Shown here: positions 53,171-61,813 of the stretch, piece after piece | Position numbering within the stretch: the first letter of the stretch is position 1 | Layout of the letters: every line of letters begins with the position of its first letter | DNA from: Halomonas sp. LBP4 | Lineage (GTDB): Bacteria > Pseudomonadota > Gammaproteobacteria > Pseudomonadales > Halomonadaceae | Assembly (NCBI RefSeq): GCF_003202205.1 | Contig: NZ_PDOG01000003.1 | Span: forward strand, 203,761-267,760 | Length of the DNA stretch: 64,000 bases | Direction: 5' to 3' | Notes under the pieces: model-generated | The model's database searches: none | Told to the model about the DNA's origin: nothing | Seen by the model: the letters and a program-made list of their open reading frames with translations, nothing else | Position numbers and translations under genes: made by a program

Positions 53171-53361
53171 TGTGGCGTCAGTCGGCTTCTGTTTCCACTG
53201 GCCTGCCGGTCGTGGTGGTGGCCCTGACCATCGCCTGTCTGGCGGATGCCGAGGCGCCAGACGATGGGCTCGTGTCGGCAATTGGGCAGGGTCGCCGATT
53301 GGGGTAAGCTGACCGGCATGCCGAAGGAGAGGCATACCATTCACCGATCGGGAGACACCCC

Positions 53362-53787
53362 ATGCCGTTTCGTTCCCTGCTGGCCGCCGCCGTGCTGGCC
53401 CTGCCGCTGGCCGCCATGGCCGATACCCCCAACATCGTGCCGGGGCAGTGGCAGTTCACCAGTACCACCTCGGTGAAGGGCGACATGCCGATTCCCGACC
53501 AGACCGAGACCCATCAGGAGTGCATCGTCCAGGGCGACCTGGATGACGAGGAGTTCCAGCTCATCGAGGAGGAGGAGGGCTGTGAGCTGCTCGAGCACAA
53601 CGTCTCCGCCGATGGTGTCGACTACCGCATGGTGTGCCGCGCCGAGGGGGGCGAGGCGAACATCGACGGTCGCATGGCGTTCCTCGGCGAGCGGGTCGAG
53701 GGCGGCGTGGACATCCTGACCGAGTCGCCCATGGGCGAGCTGGAGATGCATACCGCCATCGATGGCGAGCGCCTCGGCGACTGCTGA
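53362..53787 (+). CDS. DUF3617-family exported protein
   Basis: A Sec signal peptide (MPFRSLLAAAVLALPLAAMA, cleavage before DTP) is followed by the DUF3617 pattern: N-terminal PNIVPGQWQFTSTTSV, a Cys in QECIV and another in the CELLEHN region, MVCRAEGGEANIDGRM and TAIDGERLGDC. The mature protein is acidic and has four Cys, suggesting disulfides. Its role is unknown. A strong terminator follows. Confidence 0.8.
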   Translation: MPFRSLLAAAVLALPLAAMADTPNIVPGQWQFTSTTSVKGDMPIPDQTETHQECIVQGDLDDEEFQLIEEEEGCELLEHNVSADGVDYRMVCRAEGGEANIDGRMAFLGERVEGGVDILTESPMGELEMHTAIDGERLGDC

Positions 53788-53806
53788 TCCCGGACCTCAC
53801 ACCGTC

Positions 53807-53844
53807 ACGACGCAGGCCACCGAAGGGTGGCCTGCGTCGTTTTC
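53807..53844 (+). terminator. Terminator after the DUF3617 gene
   Basis: A perfect 15-bp stem, ACGACGCAGGCCACC with GGTGGCCTGCGTCGT (53807-53821, 53826-53840), followed by TTTTC. Confidence 0.85.
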
Positions 53845-53854
53845 GGACGCCTGG

Positions 53855-53899
53855 GCTTTGTCCGAAAAGTCGGCGAGCGCAGGCATTTTCGGACACAGC
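53855..53899. repeat. Short MITE relative abutting the RND permease stop
   Basis: GCTTTGTCCGAAAAGTCGGCGAGC followed by GCAGGCATTTTCGGACACAGC-type ends (here described by 14-bp inverted arms 53855-53868 and 53886-53899, one mismatch). The left arm plus GTCGGCGAGC and the right part match the ends of the 147-bp element, so it looks like an internally deleted copy. It touches the TAG stop of the permease gene and may act as its terminator. Confidence 0.6.
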
Positions 53900-56800
53900 T
53901 AGTGCCCGGCGGGGCCGTCACCTAACTCCGACTCCAGTCGGCGCTTCACTGCCCCGGGCGAGCCGGTACGGCGGGCCAGCAGGTCATAGGCCACCGGTAC
54001 CACGAACAGCGTGAAGCAGGTGGCGGCAGCCACCCCGGCGATGATCACGGTGCCGATCACCATGCGCGCCTCGGAACCGGCGCCGCCGGAGACGATCAGC
54101 GGGACGGCGCCGGCCATGGTGGTCACCGCGGTCATCAGGATCGGCCGCAGGCGCGTCACCGCGGCGTCGACCAGGGCGTCGCGGAAGGCCAGGCCCTGGT
54201 CGCGCAGCTGGTTGGCGAACTCCACGATCAGGATGCCGTTCTTGGTCGCCAGGCCGATCAGCATCACCAGCCCCACCTGGCTGTAGATGTTGAGCGACTG
54301 GCCGGTGACCAGCAGCCCCAGCAGGGCGCCGCTCATGGCCAGGGGCACGGTGAGCATGATCACGAAGGGATGCACGAAGCTCTCGAACTGGGCGGCCAGC
54401 ACCAGGAACACCACCAGGGCGCCGAGGAGCAGCAGGAAGGTGGTGGCGCCGCTGGCCTCGCGGTAGTCCCGCGAGGGGCCGGCCACGTCGGTGTAGGCCT
54501 CCGGCGGCAGGATCTCGGCGGCGGTCCGCTCCAGGTACTCGAGCGCCTCGCCCAGCGGATAGCCGTCGGCCAGGTTGGCCTCCAGGGTGATGGCGCGGAT
54601 GCGGTTGAAGCGGTTCAGCGTGCCGGGGCCGGCGAAGTCGGTGAGCCGGACCAGGCTGGCCAGGGGGATCAGCTCGCCCGAGCGCGTCGAGCGCACCTGG
54701 ATGTTGTCCAGCGCGCGTGGGCTGTTCTGGCTGGCACGGTCACCCTCGACGATGACGTCGTACTCCTCGCCATTGTCGACGTAGCGAGTGACGTTGCGCC
54801 CGCCGAGCAGCACCTCCAGGGTGCGGCCGATCTCGGTCACCGTGACGCCGAGGTCCGCGGCGCGCTCGTGGTCGATGTCGACCCGCAACTGCGGCTGGGT
54901 CTCCCGGTAGTCGCTGTCGAGGCCGATCAGCCGCGGGTTGTGCTCGCGGATATGCGCGAACATCCGGTCGCGCCATTCGGCGAGCTCCTCGAAGGTGCCG
55001 CCGCCGAGCACGAACTGCACCGGCTTCTCGGTGCGCTGGCCGAAGCCCGAGCGCATCACCGGGAAGGCCTGCACGCCGGGCAGGTCGGCGAGTCGGCCGC
55101 GCACGTCGTCCATGATCTCCCAGGCGCTGCGGCGACTGCCCCAGTCGGTCAGGCCCATGATCACGAAGCCGCCGTTGAAGGTCTCGATGTTGCCGAAACC
55201 GCGCGGCGAGCGCACCACCACCCGCTCGGCGTCGCCGGACTCGACCAGGGGCATCAGCCGCGCCTCGATCTCGTCCATGTAGTCGAGCATGTAGTCGAAG
55301 GTGGCGCCTTCCGGGCCGCTGACCAGGATGAAGAAGTTGCCGCGGTCCTCCTGGGGCGTGTACTCGTTGGGCAGCTGCTCGGCCATCCAGGCGGTGGCGG
55401 CGATCAGCGCCACGAACACCGCCAGCACCGCCAGGCGCGCCCTGAGCACCCAGCCCAGCAGGGTGCGGTAGAGGCGCTGGGAGCGCTCGAGCAGCCACTG
55501 TACGGCGCGGGCGGCGGGACTGTCGTAGATCGCCGGCTTGAGGATCTTCGAGGCCATCATCGGCGTCAGCGTCAGTGCCAGCAGGCTGGAGATGGCCACC
55601 GCCGCGGCCATGGTCAGGGCGAACTCCGAGAACAGCCGGCCCACGTTGCCCTGCAGGAAGCTCAGCGGCACGAATACCGCGATCAGCACCAGGGTGGTGG
55701 CGATCACCGCGAAGGCGATCTGGCGGGTACCGCGGAAGGCGGCGACCAGCGGCGTCTCGCCGAAGTCGTGCATGCGCCGGTTGATGTTCTCGAGCACCAC
55801 GATGGCGTCGTCGACGATCAGGCCGATGGCCAGCACCAGCGCCAGCAGGGTCAGCAGGTTGATCGAGAAGCCCAGGGCGGCCAGGGGGATGAAGGCGCCG
55901 ATCACCGCGATCGGCACCGTCACCGCTGGCACCAGGGTGGTGCGCACGTTGCCGAGGAACATGAAGATCACCACCACCACCAGGCCCATGGCGATGAACA
56001 GGGTCAGCACCACCTGCCGGATGGCGCCGGAGACGAACACCGAGGCGTCGAAGTTCATGTTCAGTGCCATGCCCTCGGGCAGGGTGTCCTGCAGGCGTTC
56101 CATCTCGGCCTGCACCCCCCGGGAGAGTTCCAGCACATTGGCGGTGGACTGTTTCATCATGCCCAGCCCGACCAGCGGCGTGCCGTTGGAGCGGAATACG
56201 GTGCGATCCTCCACCGAGCCGATCTCGATCCGGGCCACGTCGCCCAGCCGCACCAGGTAGCCGTCACCGCCCCGGGCCAGCGCCAGGCGCGCGAAGTCGT
56301 CGGGCTCGCTGAAGCCACGGGGCAGGCGCACGACGAACTGGCGGTCGCGGGATTCGATGGAACCCCCGGGCAGCTCGACGTTCTCGGCCCGCAGGGCGCT
56401 CTCCACGTCGCTCACGGTGAGTTGGCGGGCCGCCAGGGCGTTGCGGTCGAGCCAGATGCGCATGGCGTAGTCGCTGCCGCCGCCCACCCGCACCCGGGCC
56501 ACGCCGGGCTGTACCGAGAAGCGGTCGACCAGGAAGCGGTTGGCGTAGTCGGTGAGCTCCGGAATGGAGTAGCCCGCGCCGGAAAGGCTCAGCCACACCA
56601 CCACCTCCTCGCTCGAGTCGGCCTTCTGTATCTCGGGCGGGTCGGCCTCGTCGGGCAGGTTGCGCAGCGAGCCGGCGATGCGGTCGCGGATGTCGTTGGC
56701 CGCGGCGTCGATGTCCTTGTCGAGGCCGAACTCGATGTTGATCCGCGAGCGGCCGTCCTCGCTGGAGGAGGTGATCACCTCGATGCCCTCGACCCCGGCG

Positions 56801-57012
56801 ATGCAATCCTCCAGCACCTGGGTGATGCGGGTCTCGACGACGCTGGCCGAGGCGCCGGAATAGCGGGTGTCGATGCTGATCACTGGCGGGTCGATGGAGG
56901 GGTACTCCTGCAGCGCCAGCCGCTGCAGCGAGAGCAGGCCGAAGGCGATGATCAGCAGCGCCAGCACCGTGGCCAGCACCGGGCGCTGCACCGAGATATC
57001 GGACAGGCGCAT
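53899..57012 (-). CDS. RND-type multidrug efflux permease (HAE1 family)
   Basis: This inner-membrane proton/drug antiporter is the pump of a tripartite efflux system. The 1037-aa protein starts MRLSDISVQRPVLATVLALL and has the twelve-helix RND layout with two large periplasmic loops. TM4 carries the proton-relay pair DD in VDDAIVVLENINR, and TM10/11 the GLATKNGILIVEFAN block. The helix-rich FMFLGNVRTTLVPAVTVPI segment is conserved. It overlaps the adaptor gene stop by one base (TGATG). No outer-membrane TolC-like channel is adjacent, so it probably shares one encoded elsewhere. Substrates unknown. Confidence 0.94.
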   Translation of the reverse strand: MRLSDISVQRPVLATVLALLIIAFGLLSLQRLALQEYPSIDPPVISIDTRYSGASASVVETRITQVLEDCIAGVEGIEVITSSSEDGRSRINIEFGLDKDIDAAANDIRDRIAGSLRNLPDEADPPEIQKADSSEEVVVWLSLSGAGYSIPELTDYANRFLVDRFSVQPGVARVRVGGGSDYAMRIWLDRNALAARQLTVSDVESALRAENVELPGGSIESRDRQFVVRLPRGFSEPDDFARLALARGGDGYLVRLGDVARIEIGSVEDRTVFRSNGTPLVGLGMMKQSTANVLELSRGVQAEMERLQDTLPEGMALNMNFDASVFVSGAIRQVVLTLFIAMGLVVVVIFMFLGNVRTTLVPAVTVPIAVIGAFIPLAALGFSINLLTLLALVLAIGLIVDDAIVVLENINRRMHDFGETPLVAAFRGTRQIAFAVIATTLVLIAVFVPLSFLQGNVGRLFSEFALTMAAAVAISSLLALTLTPMMASKILKPAIYDSPAARAVQWLLERSQRLYRTLLGWVLRARLAVLAVFVALIAATAWMAEQLPNEYTPQEDRGNFFILVSGPEGATFDYMLDYMDEIEARLMPLVESGDAERVVVRSPRGFGNIETFNGGFVIMGLTDWGSRRSAWEIMDDVRGRLADLPGVQAFPVMRSGFGQRTEKPVQFVLGGGTFEELAEWRDRMFAHIREHNPRLIGLDSDYRETQPQLRVDIDHERAADLGVTVTEIGRTLEVLLGGRNVTRYVDNGEEYDVIVEGDRASQNSPRALDNIQVRSTRSGELIPLASLVRLTDFAGPGTLNRFNRIRAITLEANLADGYPLGEALEYLERTAAEILPPEAYTDVAGPSRDYREASGATTFLLLLGALVVFLVLAAQFESFVHPFVIMLTVPLAMSGALLGLLVTGQSLNIYSQVGLVMLIGLATKNGILIVEFANQLRDQGLAFRDALVDAAVTRLRPILMTAVTTMAGAVPLIVSGGAGSEARMVIGTVIIAGVAAATCFTLFVVPVAYDLLARRTGSPGAVKRRLESELGDGPAGH

Positions 57013-58121
57013 CAGGCGTCTCCCGCGTCGCGGTTGGTCTCGAGGATCTCGCGGATCGAGATCTCGTCATCGGCGATGCCGATCAGCTCCACCCGGTCGC
57101 CCTCCCGGGCCCGCTGCACGCCATGGGCCACCACCAGCATCCCAGGTTCGAGCCCCTCGAGGATCTCCGCCTGGCCGGTACGGCGTTCGCCGACCCGTAC
57201 CTCGCGGCGCTCGAGCCGGTTGCCGTCGTCCTCGTCGATCACCAGCACGTACTGGCGGTCGCCGCTGGGGAGCAGCACCGACTCCGGGACCACCACCGCC
57301 TCGCGGGGGCGGCGCTGGAGCACCACCTCCATCAGCATGCCGGGCCGCAGGCGCAGCTCGGGGTTGGCCAGCTCGGCGCGCACCACGACGCTGCGGCTCA
57401 CCGGGTCGACCCGCGAGCCGACGCTGGCCACCTCGCCCTCGAAGGTCTCGTCGGGGAAGGCCACGCTGCGGGCGGTCAGGCGCAGGCCCGGTTCGAGCAG
57501 CGCCAGGTAGAGCTCCGGCACGCTGAAGTCGAGCTTCATCACGTCGAGCTTGTCCAGCGTCACCAGCTCGGTGCCCGGGGTGACCAGGGCGCCGTTGCTG
57601 ATGTTGCGAAAGCCCACCCGGCCGCCGAAGGGCGCGCGCAGCCGGTAGTTGGCCAGCCGCGCCTCCAGCGCCTGGATCTCGGCCTGCACCTGGCGCAGCT
57701 GGGCCTGGGCGTCCTCCACGTCGGCCCGCGGCGCCATGTTGCGGCTCTGCAGCTGGGTCAGGCGTTCGACGGCGTTGCGACGCTCGTCACGCAGCGCCTG
57801 GGTGACCCGCAACTGGGCCTGCTCCTCGCCATCCTCCAGCCGCACCAACAGCTGCCCGGCCTCGACCACCTCGCCATCGCGGAAATTCACCTCGGCGACG
57901 ATCTCGGTGACGGTGGCGGAGAGCGTCACGCTCTCGTCGGCGCGCAGGGTGCCCAGCGCCTCCAGGGGGTCGGACCAGGGCTCGAGGCTGGCCCGGGCGC
58001 CGATCACGGCGGTGCGCTCCTGGGCGGCCAGCGGCAGGCTCAGGGCCAGGCTGAGCAGCAGGGCAATGGCCGGCAACCAGCGGGCCAGCGGAAAGGGGAG
58101 GGATCGCGATGTCAGGGTCAT
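57012..58121 (-). CDS. RND efflux periplasmic adaptor (membrane fusion protein)
   Basis: The 369-aa adaptor has an N-terminal signal/anchor (about 5-30) and the split lipoyl halves (ESVTLSATVTEIVAEVNFRD then RLRAPFGGRVGFRNISNGAL). Between them is an alpha-hairpin of about 70 residues (LRDERRNAVERLTQLQSRNM...). The beta-barrel and membrane-proximal parts follow (VVVPESVLLPSGDRQYVLVI). ATG 58121 is preferred: the upstream extension of this frame crosses the promoter region. It is the first gene of the efflux operon and diverges from the Tad locus. Confidence 0.92.
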   Translation of the reverse strand: MTLTSRSLPFPLARWLPAIALLLSLALSLPLAAQERTAVIGARASLEPWSDPLEALGTLRADESVTLSATVTEIVAEVNFRDGEVVEAGQLLVRLEDGEEQAQLRVTQALRDERRNAVERLTQLQSRNMAPRADVEDAQAQLRQVQAEIQALEARLANYRLRAPFGGRVGFRNISNGALVTPGTELVTLDKLDVMKLDFSVPELYLALLEPGLRLTARSVAFPDETFEGEVASVGSRVDPVSRSVVVRAELANPELRLRPGMLMEVVLQRRPREAVVVPESVLLPSGDRQYVLVIDEDDGNRLERREVRVGERRTGQAEILEGLEPGMLVVAHGVQRAREGDRVELIGIADDEISIREILETNRDAGDA

Positions 58122-58245
58122 GGGGGCTCTTGGTGTGAAGCGGGCAAGCGAGGGGGCTAGGCGATGGTGTTTAGACCAAGGGGCTGGCCGCCCATCCCTG
58201 GGGGCCTGCCTTGGGGTTCTGAAAAGTAGCCTAGCCATCCGGCGC

Positions 58246-58314
58246 TCACACAGTGTGACAACAATGCACAAGTTGGCGGCGCCTCTCACCACCCAATGTA
58301 CAAGAGTTGTACAT
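58246..58314. promoter_or_regulatory. Two palindromic operators upstream of the efflux operon
   Basis: TCACACAGTGTGA (58246-58258) is a perfect 13-bp palindrome and ATGTACAA-GAG-TTGTACAT (58296-58314) a perfect 19-bp interrupted one. Both lie in the divergent gap between the efflux adaptor and flp. The second has the size of a TetR- or MarR-type operator. No regulator gene is adjacent. Confidence 0.55.
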
Positions 58315-58367
58315 GGGAGGGCAGTCACCGCTGCCATGGGCCCCCAAGGGCCGATCGGTGGTGCGAC

Positions 58368-58400
58368 GCAAGATACTCCTAGGGTCCTGCAAGATACTCC
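58368..58400 (+). promoter_or_regulatory. Direct repeats GCAAGATACTCC upstream of flp
   Basis: Two exact 12-bp copies at 58368-58379 and 58389-58400, 21 bp apart (two helical turns), lie about 110 bases upstream of flp. This spacing is typical of an activator dimer or response-regulator site. Confidence 0.5.
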
Positions 58401-58508
58401 AAGCGTAACTGCATTGTAACGGCGATGCTCAGTCACGTGAGCCGGGGCGAGAGGCGCCGGTTCCCGACAACAGCAGGCTTGAAAGACAACCGGACGGGAG
58501 AAGCAACC

Positions 58509-58709
58509 ATGAGCAAGCTGATGCAGGGTGTCGAGCGCTTCTGGCGCGAGGAAGAGGGCACCGAGGTAGTCGAATGGGCACTGGTATGTGGGCTACTTGT
58601 AGCGGCTGGTGCTACGTTGTATGTGCTTATTGGTGGCCATGTAAATGACATTATGGCGTTAGTAGAGGGGCTTCTTAGTACTGCTTCAACAGAAGCAGCA
58701 ACATACTAG
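58509..58709 (+). CDS. flp: Flp-type (type IVb) pilin
   Basis: The 66-aa prepilin has a short leader ending REEEG, then T-E-V-V-E-W and one hydrophobic helix (ALVCGLLVAAGATLYVLIGG). Flp pilins have Glu5 and usually Tyr6 after the cleavage Gly; here Glu5 is kept and Trp replaces Tyr. ACGGGAG precedes ATG 58509. The second half is visibly AT-richer than its neighbours and a small perfect hairpin (58681-58698) lies at its 3' end. It is the first gene of the Tad locus and is followed by a terminator. Confidence 0.9.
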   Translation: MSKLMQGVERFWREEEGTEVVEWALVCGLLVAAGATLYVLIGGHVNDIMALVEGLLSTASTEAATY

Positions 58710-58723
58710 TTATTAGTTATATA

Positions 58724-58754
58724 GTCGGGCGCTGACTTAACAGCGCCCGACTTT
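58724..58754 (+). terminator. Terminator/attenuator between flp and tadV
   Basis: GTCGGGCGCTG pairs with CAGCGCCCGAC around ACTTAA and is followed by TTTACC. Partial read-through would keep pilin mRNA in excess over the assembly genes. Confidence 0.75.
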
Positions 58755-58778
58755 ACCAAACTTACAGAGATGATACCC

Positions 58779-59324
58779 ATGATCCTAAATCAGCTGCTGA
58801 TCCCTGTTCTGATACTATTGCTGATCTGGAGCGCGGCGGCCTGGGATCTGCGGATGCGGAGGATCCCCAATCGTCTTGTTCTGGCCGGGGCCGCAATGGG
58901 AGTCCTGCTGCAGGTGGTACTGGCAGGTCCCGGCGGTGTCCTGGCCGCCATCACGGGCTTGCTGGTAGGGCTGGCCATCCTGCTGCCGGGCTATCTGCTT
59001 GGCGTTACCGGAGCCGGTGACGCCAAACTGATGGCGTCGGTGGGCACCTTTCTAGGCCCATTGGGCGCCTTCCAGGCGGCACTCGCCAGTATCCTTGTCG
59101 GCGGTGTGATTGCCATGGGATTTGCATTGAGTGCACTGTTTTCTCGCCAGTCCGTTTCTCCCAGGGGCCGCTATGGGCTGATGGTCCGCACCCTGGTCAC
59201 CACCGGCCGGCCGCTCTATATCCCCCCCGCCGAGGGGGAGGTAATGGGCAGGAAGTTTCCCTTTGCGGTGTCGATCGCCATCGGCACCACGGCCTGGATG
59301 ATCTGGCAATGGCCGCTGGCCTGA
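58779..59324 (+). CDS. tadV: Prepilin peptidase TadV/CpaA
   Basis: TadV is an aspartic protease that removes the Flp leader in the inner membrane. The 181-aa polytopic protein has the first catalytic Asp in AAWDLRMRRIPNRL (near residue 21) and the second in GVTGAGDAKLMASVG (near 68), the GxGD signature. It lacks the N-methylase domain of larger type IVa peptidases, as expected for TadV. ATG 58779 is chosen over 58770 because AGAGATGAT lies upstream. Confidence 0.92.
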   Translation: MILNQLLIPVLILLLIWSAAAWDLRMRRIPNRLVLAGAAMGVLLQVVLAGPGGVLAAITGLLVGLAILLPGYLLGVTGAGDAKLMASVGTFLGPLGAFQAALASILVGGVIAMGFALSALFSRQSVSPRGRYGLMVRTLVTTGRPLYIPPAEGEVMGRKFPFAVSIAIGTTAWMIWQWPLA

Positions 59325-59441
59325 AAGAAGGCGGAAGAAATAAAGAAGGAAGAAGGAAGAGAAAGCCAGGAAGAAATCAGCGGGAATTGCCAGCCCATTC
59401 GCTATCAAGTTAACGGTTTGTAACGCAATGTGAGGTCTCCC

Positions 59442-60815
59442 ATGCACCAGGAAGCGCCAACATTCCACAACGCCACCGCCAGCCGTGCGGCGGCCCGGCG
59501 GGCGCCCCGCCCCGGCAGCGTGGCAGAGACCGGGCTTTCGGTGCTCTATCTGGGCGACCTGCTGGTCAAGCAGCTCTTCGAGCAGGGCGTGCTCGACCTG
59601 CATCAGTTGAGCCAGGGGTTGGCCCTCGCCGGCGGCGTGGTGGAGGAGATCTGCCGCTTCCTGCGCGACGAGGGGCGCCTCGAGGTGCGCGGCCAGGGCC
59701 AGGGCGGGGTGCTGCGCTTCGGGCTGACCGACCGCGGCCGCGCCTCGGCGCTGGAGGCGCTCAACCGCGACGGCTACAGCGGCCAGGCGCCGGTCACCCT
59801 GGAGGCATACAGCGCCCGGGTGTGCAGCCAGGCGCTCAGCGACGTGGCCATTCGCCGCGACACGGTGACGGCCGCCTTCGCCGATACGGTAATCGACCCG
59901 GCACTGCTCGACCAGCTGGGGCCGGGGCTGCACTCTGGCCGCGCCATGTTCATCCACGGCGAGGCCGGCACCGGCAAGAGCTATATCGCCCGCCGCCTGG
60001 TGCGGCTGCTGGAGGGCGAGGTGCTCATTCCCCACGCCATCCTGATGGGCGGAAAGGCCGTGCGCTGCTATGACCCCGCCGTGCACCAGGCGCTGGACGA
60101 CCCGGCCGAGGCGCTGCCCGCCGCGCAGCTCTATCTCGAGGACGGCCACGACCCGCGCTATGTGCGTTGCCACCGGCCCTGCGTGGTCACCGGCGGCGAG
60201 CTGACCATGGAGCGCCTGGAGATCCAGTACGACGCGGCCACCCATATCCACCAGGCCCCCGTCCAACTGCTGGCCAACAACGGCATGCTGGTGATCGACG
60301 ACCTGGGGCGCCAGCGCATGAGCCCCACCGAGCTCTTCAACCGCTGGATCGTGCCGTTGGAGGAGCGCCGCGACTTCCTGGCGCTGAGTAACGGTTACCA
60401 CTTCAGCGTGCCCTTCGACGTGGCCCTGGTGTTCTCCACCAACCTGGACCCGCTCACCCTGGCCGATGCCGCCTTCCTGCGCCGCATCGGCTACAAGATC
60501 CGCTTCTCGGCGCTGTCGCGCGATGCCTACCTGGCCATCTGGCAGCAGCAGTGCCAGGCCCAGGGCCTGCCCTTCGAGCCGGCGCTCGCCGAGTTCGTGA
60601 TCGACGAGTTGCATGCACGCCATGGCGTGCCGCTGCTCGCCTGCCACCCCCGCGACCTGCTGAGCCTCGCCGGGGACCAGCTCGCCTACCGGGGCGGCGG
60701 AGCCCCCGACCGCGAGACCTTGAGCTGGGCCTGGCAAACCTACTTCGGCGACTTCTCCGATGCCTCGGATGGATCGAATAGAGATGCCGCCGCCAACCGG
60801 AGGGATGCACCATGA
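59442..60815 (+). CDS. AAA-type ATPase embedded in the Tad locus
   Basis: The 457-aa protein is not a canonical Tad component. Residues about 30-110 look like a winged helix (LYLGDLLVKQLFEQGVLDLH, FLRDEGRLEVRGQGQGG). An AAA module follows with Walker A GEAGTGKS near 173, Walker B MLVIDDLGR near 285, sensor-like FSTNLDPLTLADAAFLRRIG and a C-terminal helical lid. It is unlike TadA (secretion ATPase) or TadZ. The stop overlaps the cpaB start (ATGA), tying it to pilus assembly. It may be a regulator or remodelling ATPase; that is inference. Confidence 0.75.
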   Translation: MHQEAPTFHNATASRAAARRAPRPGSVAETGLSVLYLGDLLVKQLFEQGVLDLHQLSQGLALAGGVVEEICRFLRDEGRLEVRGQGQGGVLRFGLTDRGRASALEALNRDGYSGQAPVTLEAYSARVCSQALSDVAIRRDTVTAAFADTVIDPALLDQLGPGLHSGRAMFIHGEAGTGKSYIARRLVRLLEGEVLIPHAILMGGKAVRCYDPAVHQALDDPAEALPAAQLYLEDGHDPRYVRCHRPCVVTGGELTMERLEIQYDAATHIHQAPVQLLANNGMLVIDDLGRQRMSPTELFNRWIVPLEERRDFLALSNGYHFSVPFDVALVFSTNLDPLTLADAAFLRRIGYKIRFSALSRDAYLAIWQQQCQAQGLPFEPALAEFVIDELHARHGVPLLACHPRDLLSLAGDQLAYRGGGAPDRETLSWAWQTYFGDFSDASDGSNRDAAANRRDAP

Positions 60816-61627
60816 AACGCAAGGGTATTTTCGCCATGTTCGCGCTCTCGCTGCTGATGGCGCTGGGAGCGGCCGGGGTGGCCATGAACTGGATGCAGGA
60901 GCAGGGCGGCGACAACGAGGCGCTCGCCGATGCCACCCAGGTGGTGGTGGCGGCCCTGCAGGTGCCCTTCGGCACCACCGTGCAGGCCTCCGATCTCAAG
61001 GTGGTAACCATGCCCAAGGACGTGGTGCCGCCCAGCAGCTTCAACGATGTCGAGAGCGTGGTGGGGCGGGTCAGCAACCAGGTGATCTATCCCGGAGAGA
61101 TCGTGCTGGAGGGGCGGGTCTCCGAGCACCTGGGCGGCAGCGCCCTGGCGGCGCTGCTCGACCCCGGCAAGCGCGCCATGAGCGTGCGGGTCGACGACGT
61201 GGTGGGCGTGGCCGGCTTCCTGCTGCCGGGTAACCGGGTCGATGTGCTCTCCACCAAGCGCAATGGTAGCCGCAACAACGTCGAGTCGAAGACGGTGCTG
61301 CGCAACCTCAAGGTACTGGCGGTGGACCAGATCGCCAGCCAGGAGCGTGATGGCCCGGTGATCGTGCGTGCCGTGACCCTGGAAGTATCGACCAAGGAGG
61401 CCGAGTCCCTGGTCAAGGCCACCCAGGAGGGCAAGGTGCAGCTCACCCTGCGCAACCCCCTTGAGAAGGAGGACGAATCGGACCTGCTGGTGGCCCAGCG
61501 CTCGGTGCTCAACGTCGACGAGCCCGAGGAGCCGGCCTCGCCGCCACCGCGGCGTGCGGCACCGGTTCGCCACCAGGTGCAGGTGATACGTGGCACCCAG
61601 AGCAGCACGGTAAGCGTTCGTAACTAA
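60812..61627 (+). CDS. cpaB: Flp pilus assembly protein CpaB/RcpC
   Basis: The 271-aa periplasmic component has one N-terminal membrane helix (about 6-26), a SAF domain (TQVVVAALQVPFGTTVQASD, VIYPGEIVLEGRV) and the RcpC region (GVAGFLLPGNRVDVL, AVTLEVSTKEAESLV). It works with the secretin in the outer-membrane channel of the Tad system. It overlaps the ATPase gene by four bases and is followed by cpaC after about 190 bases. Confidence 0.92.
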   Translation: MKRKGIFAMFALSLLMALGAAGVAMNWMQEQGGDNEALADATQVVVAALQVPFGTTVQASDLKVVTMPKDVVPPSSFNDVESVVGRVSNQVIYPGEIVLEGRVSEHLGGSALAALLDPGKRAMSVRVDDVVGVAGFLLPGNRVDVLSTKRNGSRNNVESKTVLRNLKVLAVDQIASQERDGPVIVRAVTLEVSTKEAESLVKATQEGKVQLTLRNPLEKEDESDLLVAQRSVLNVDEPEEPASPPPRRAAPVRHQVQVIRGTQSSTVSVRN

Positions 61628-61813
61628 AAATGGCAGTTCAGGGTGGCAGGCCAGGCACTACCGGAGCTATCACTGTAAGGGAGCATGGTAAGGGAGTATG
61701 AGAACGGCATCGATCGCCACGACGGGATCGATCACCGCAAGAACAGCAAGAAGATCGGAAAAAGAACGGCAAAAAAGCACAGCAAGAAGAACAGGCAACA
61801 GGGGAGAGTTGAC

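Noticed and set aside
54370..57510. Plus-strand reading frame of 1046 codons opposite the RND permease and adaptor genes
   Set aside because: It is a codon-bias shadow of two clearly recognisable genes; the translation is His/Gln/Gly-rich and has no family pattern.
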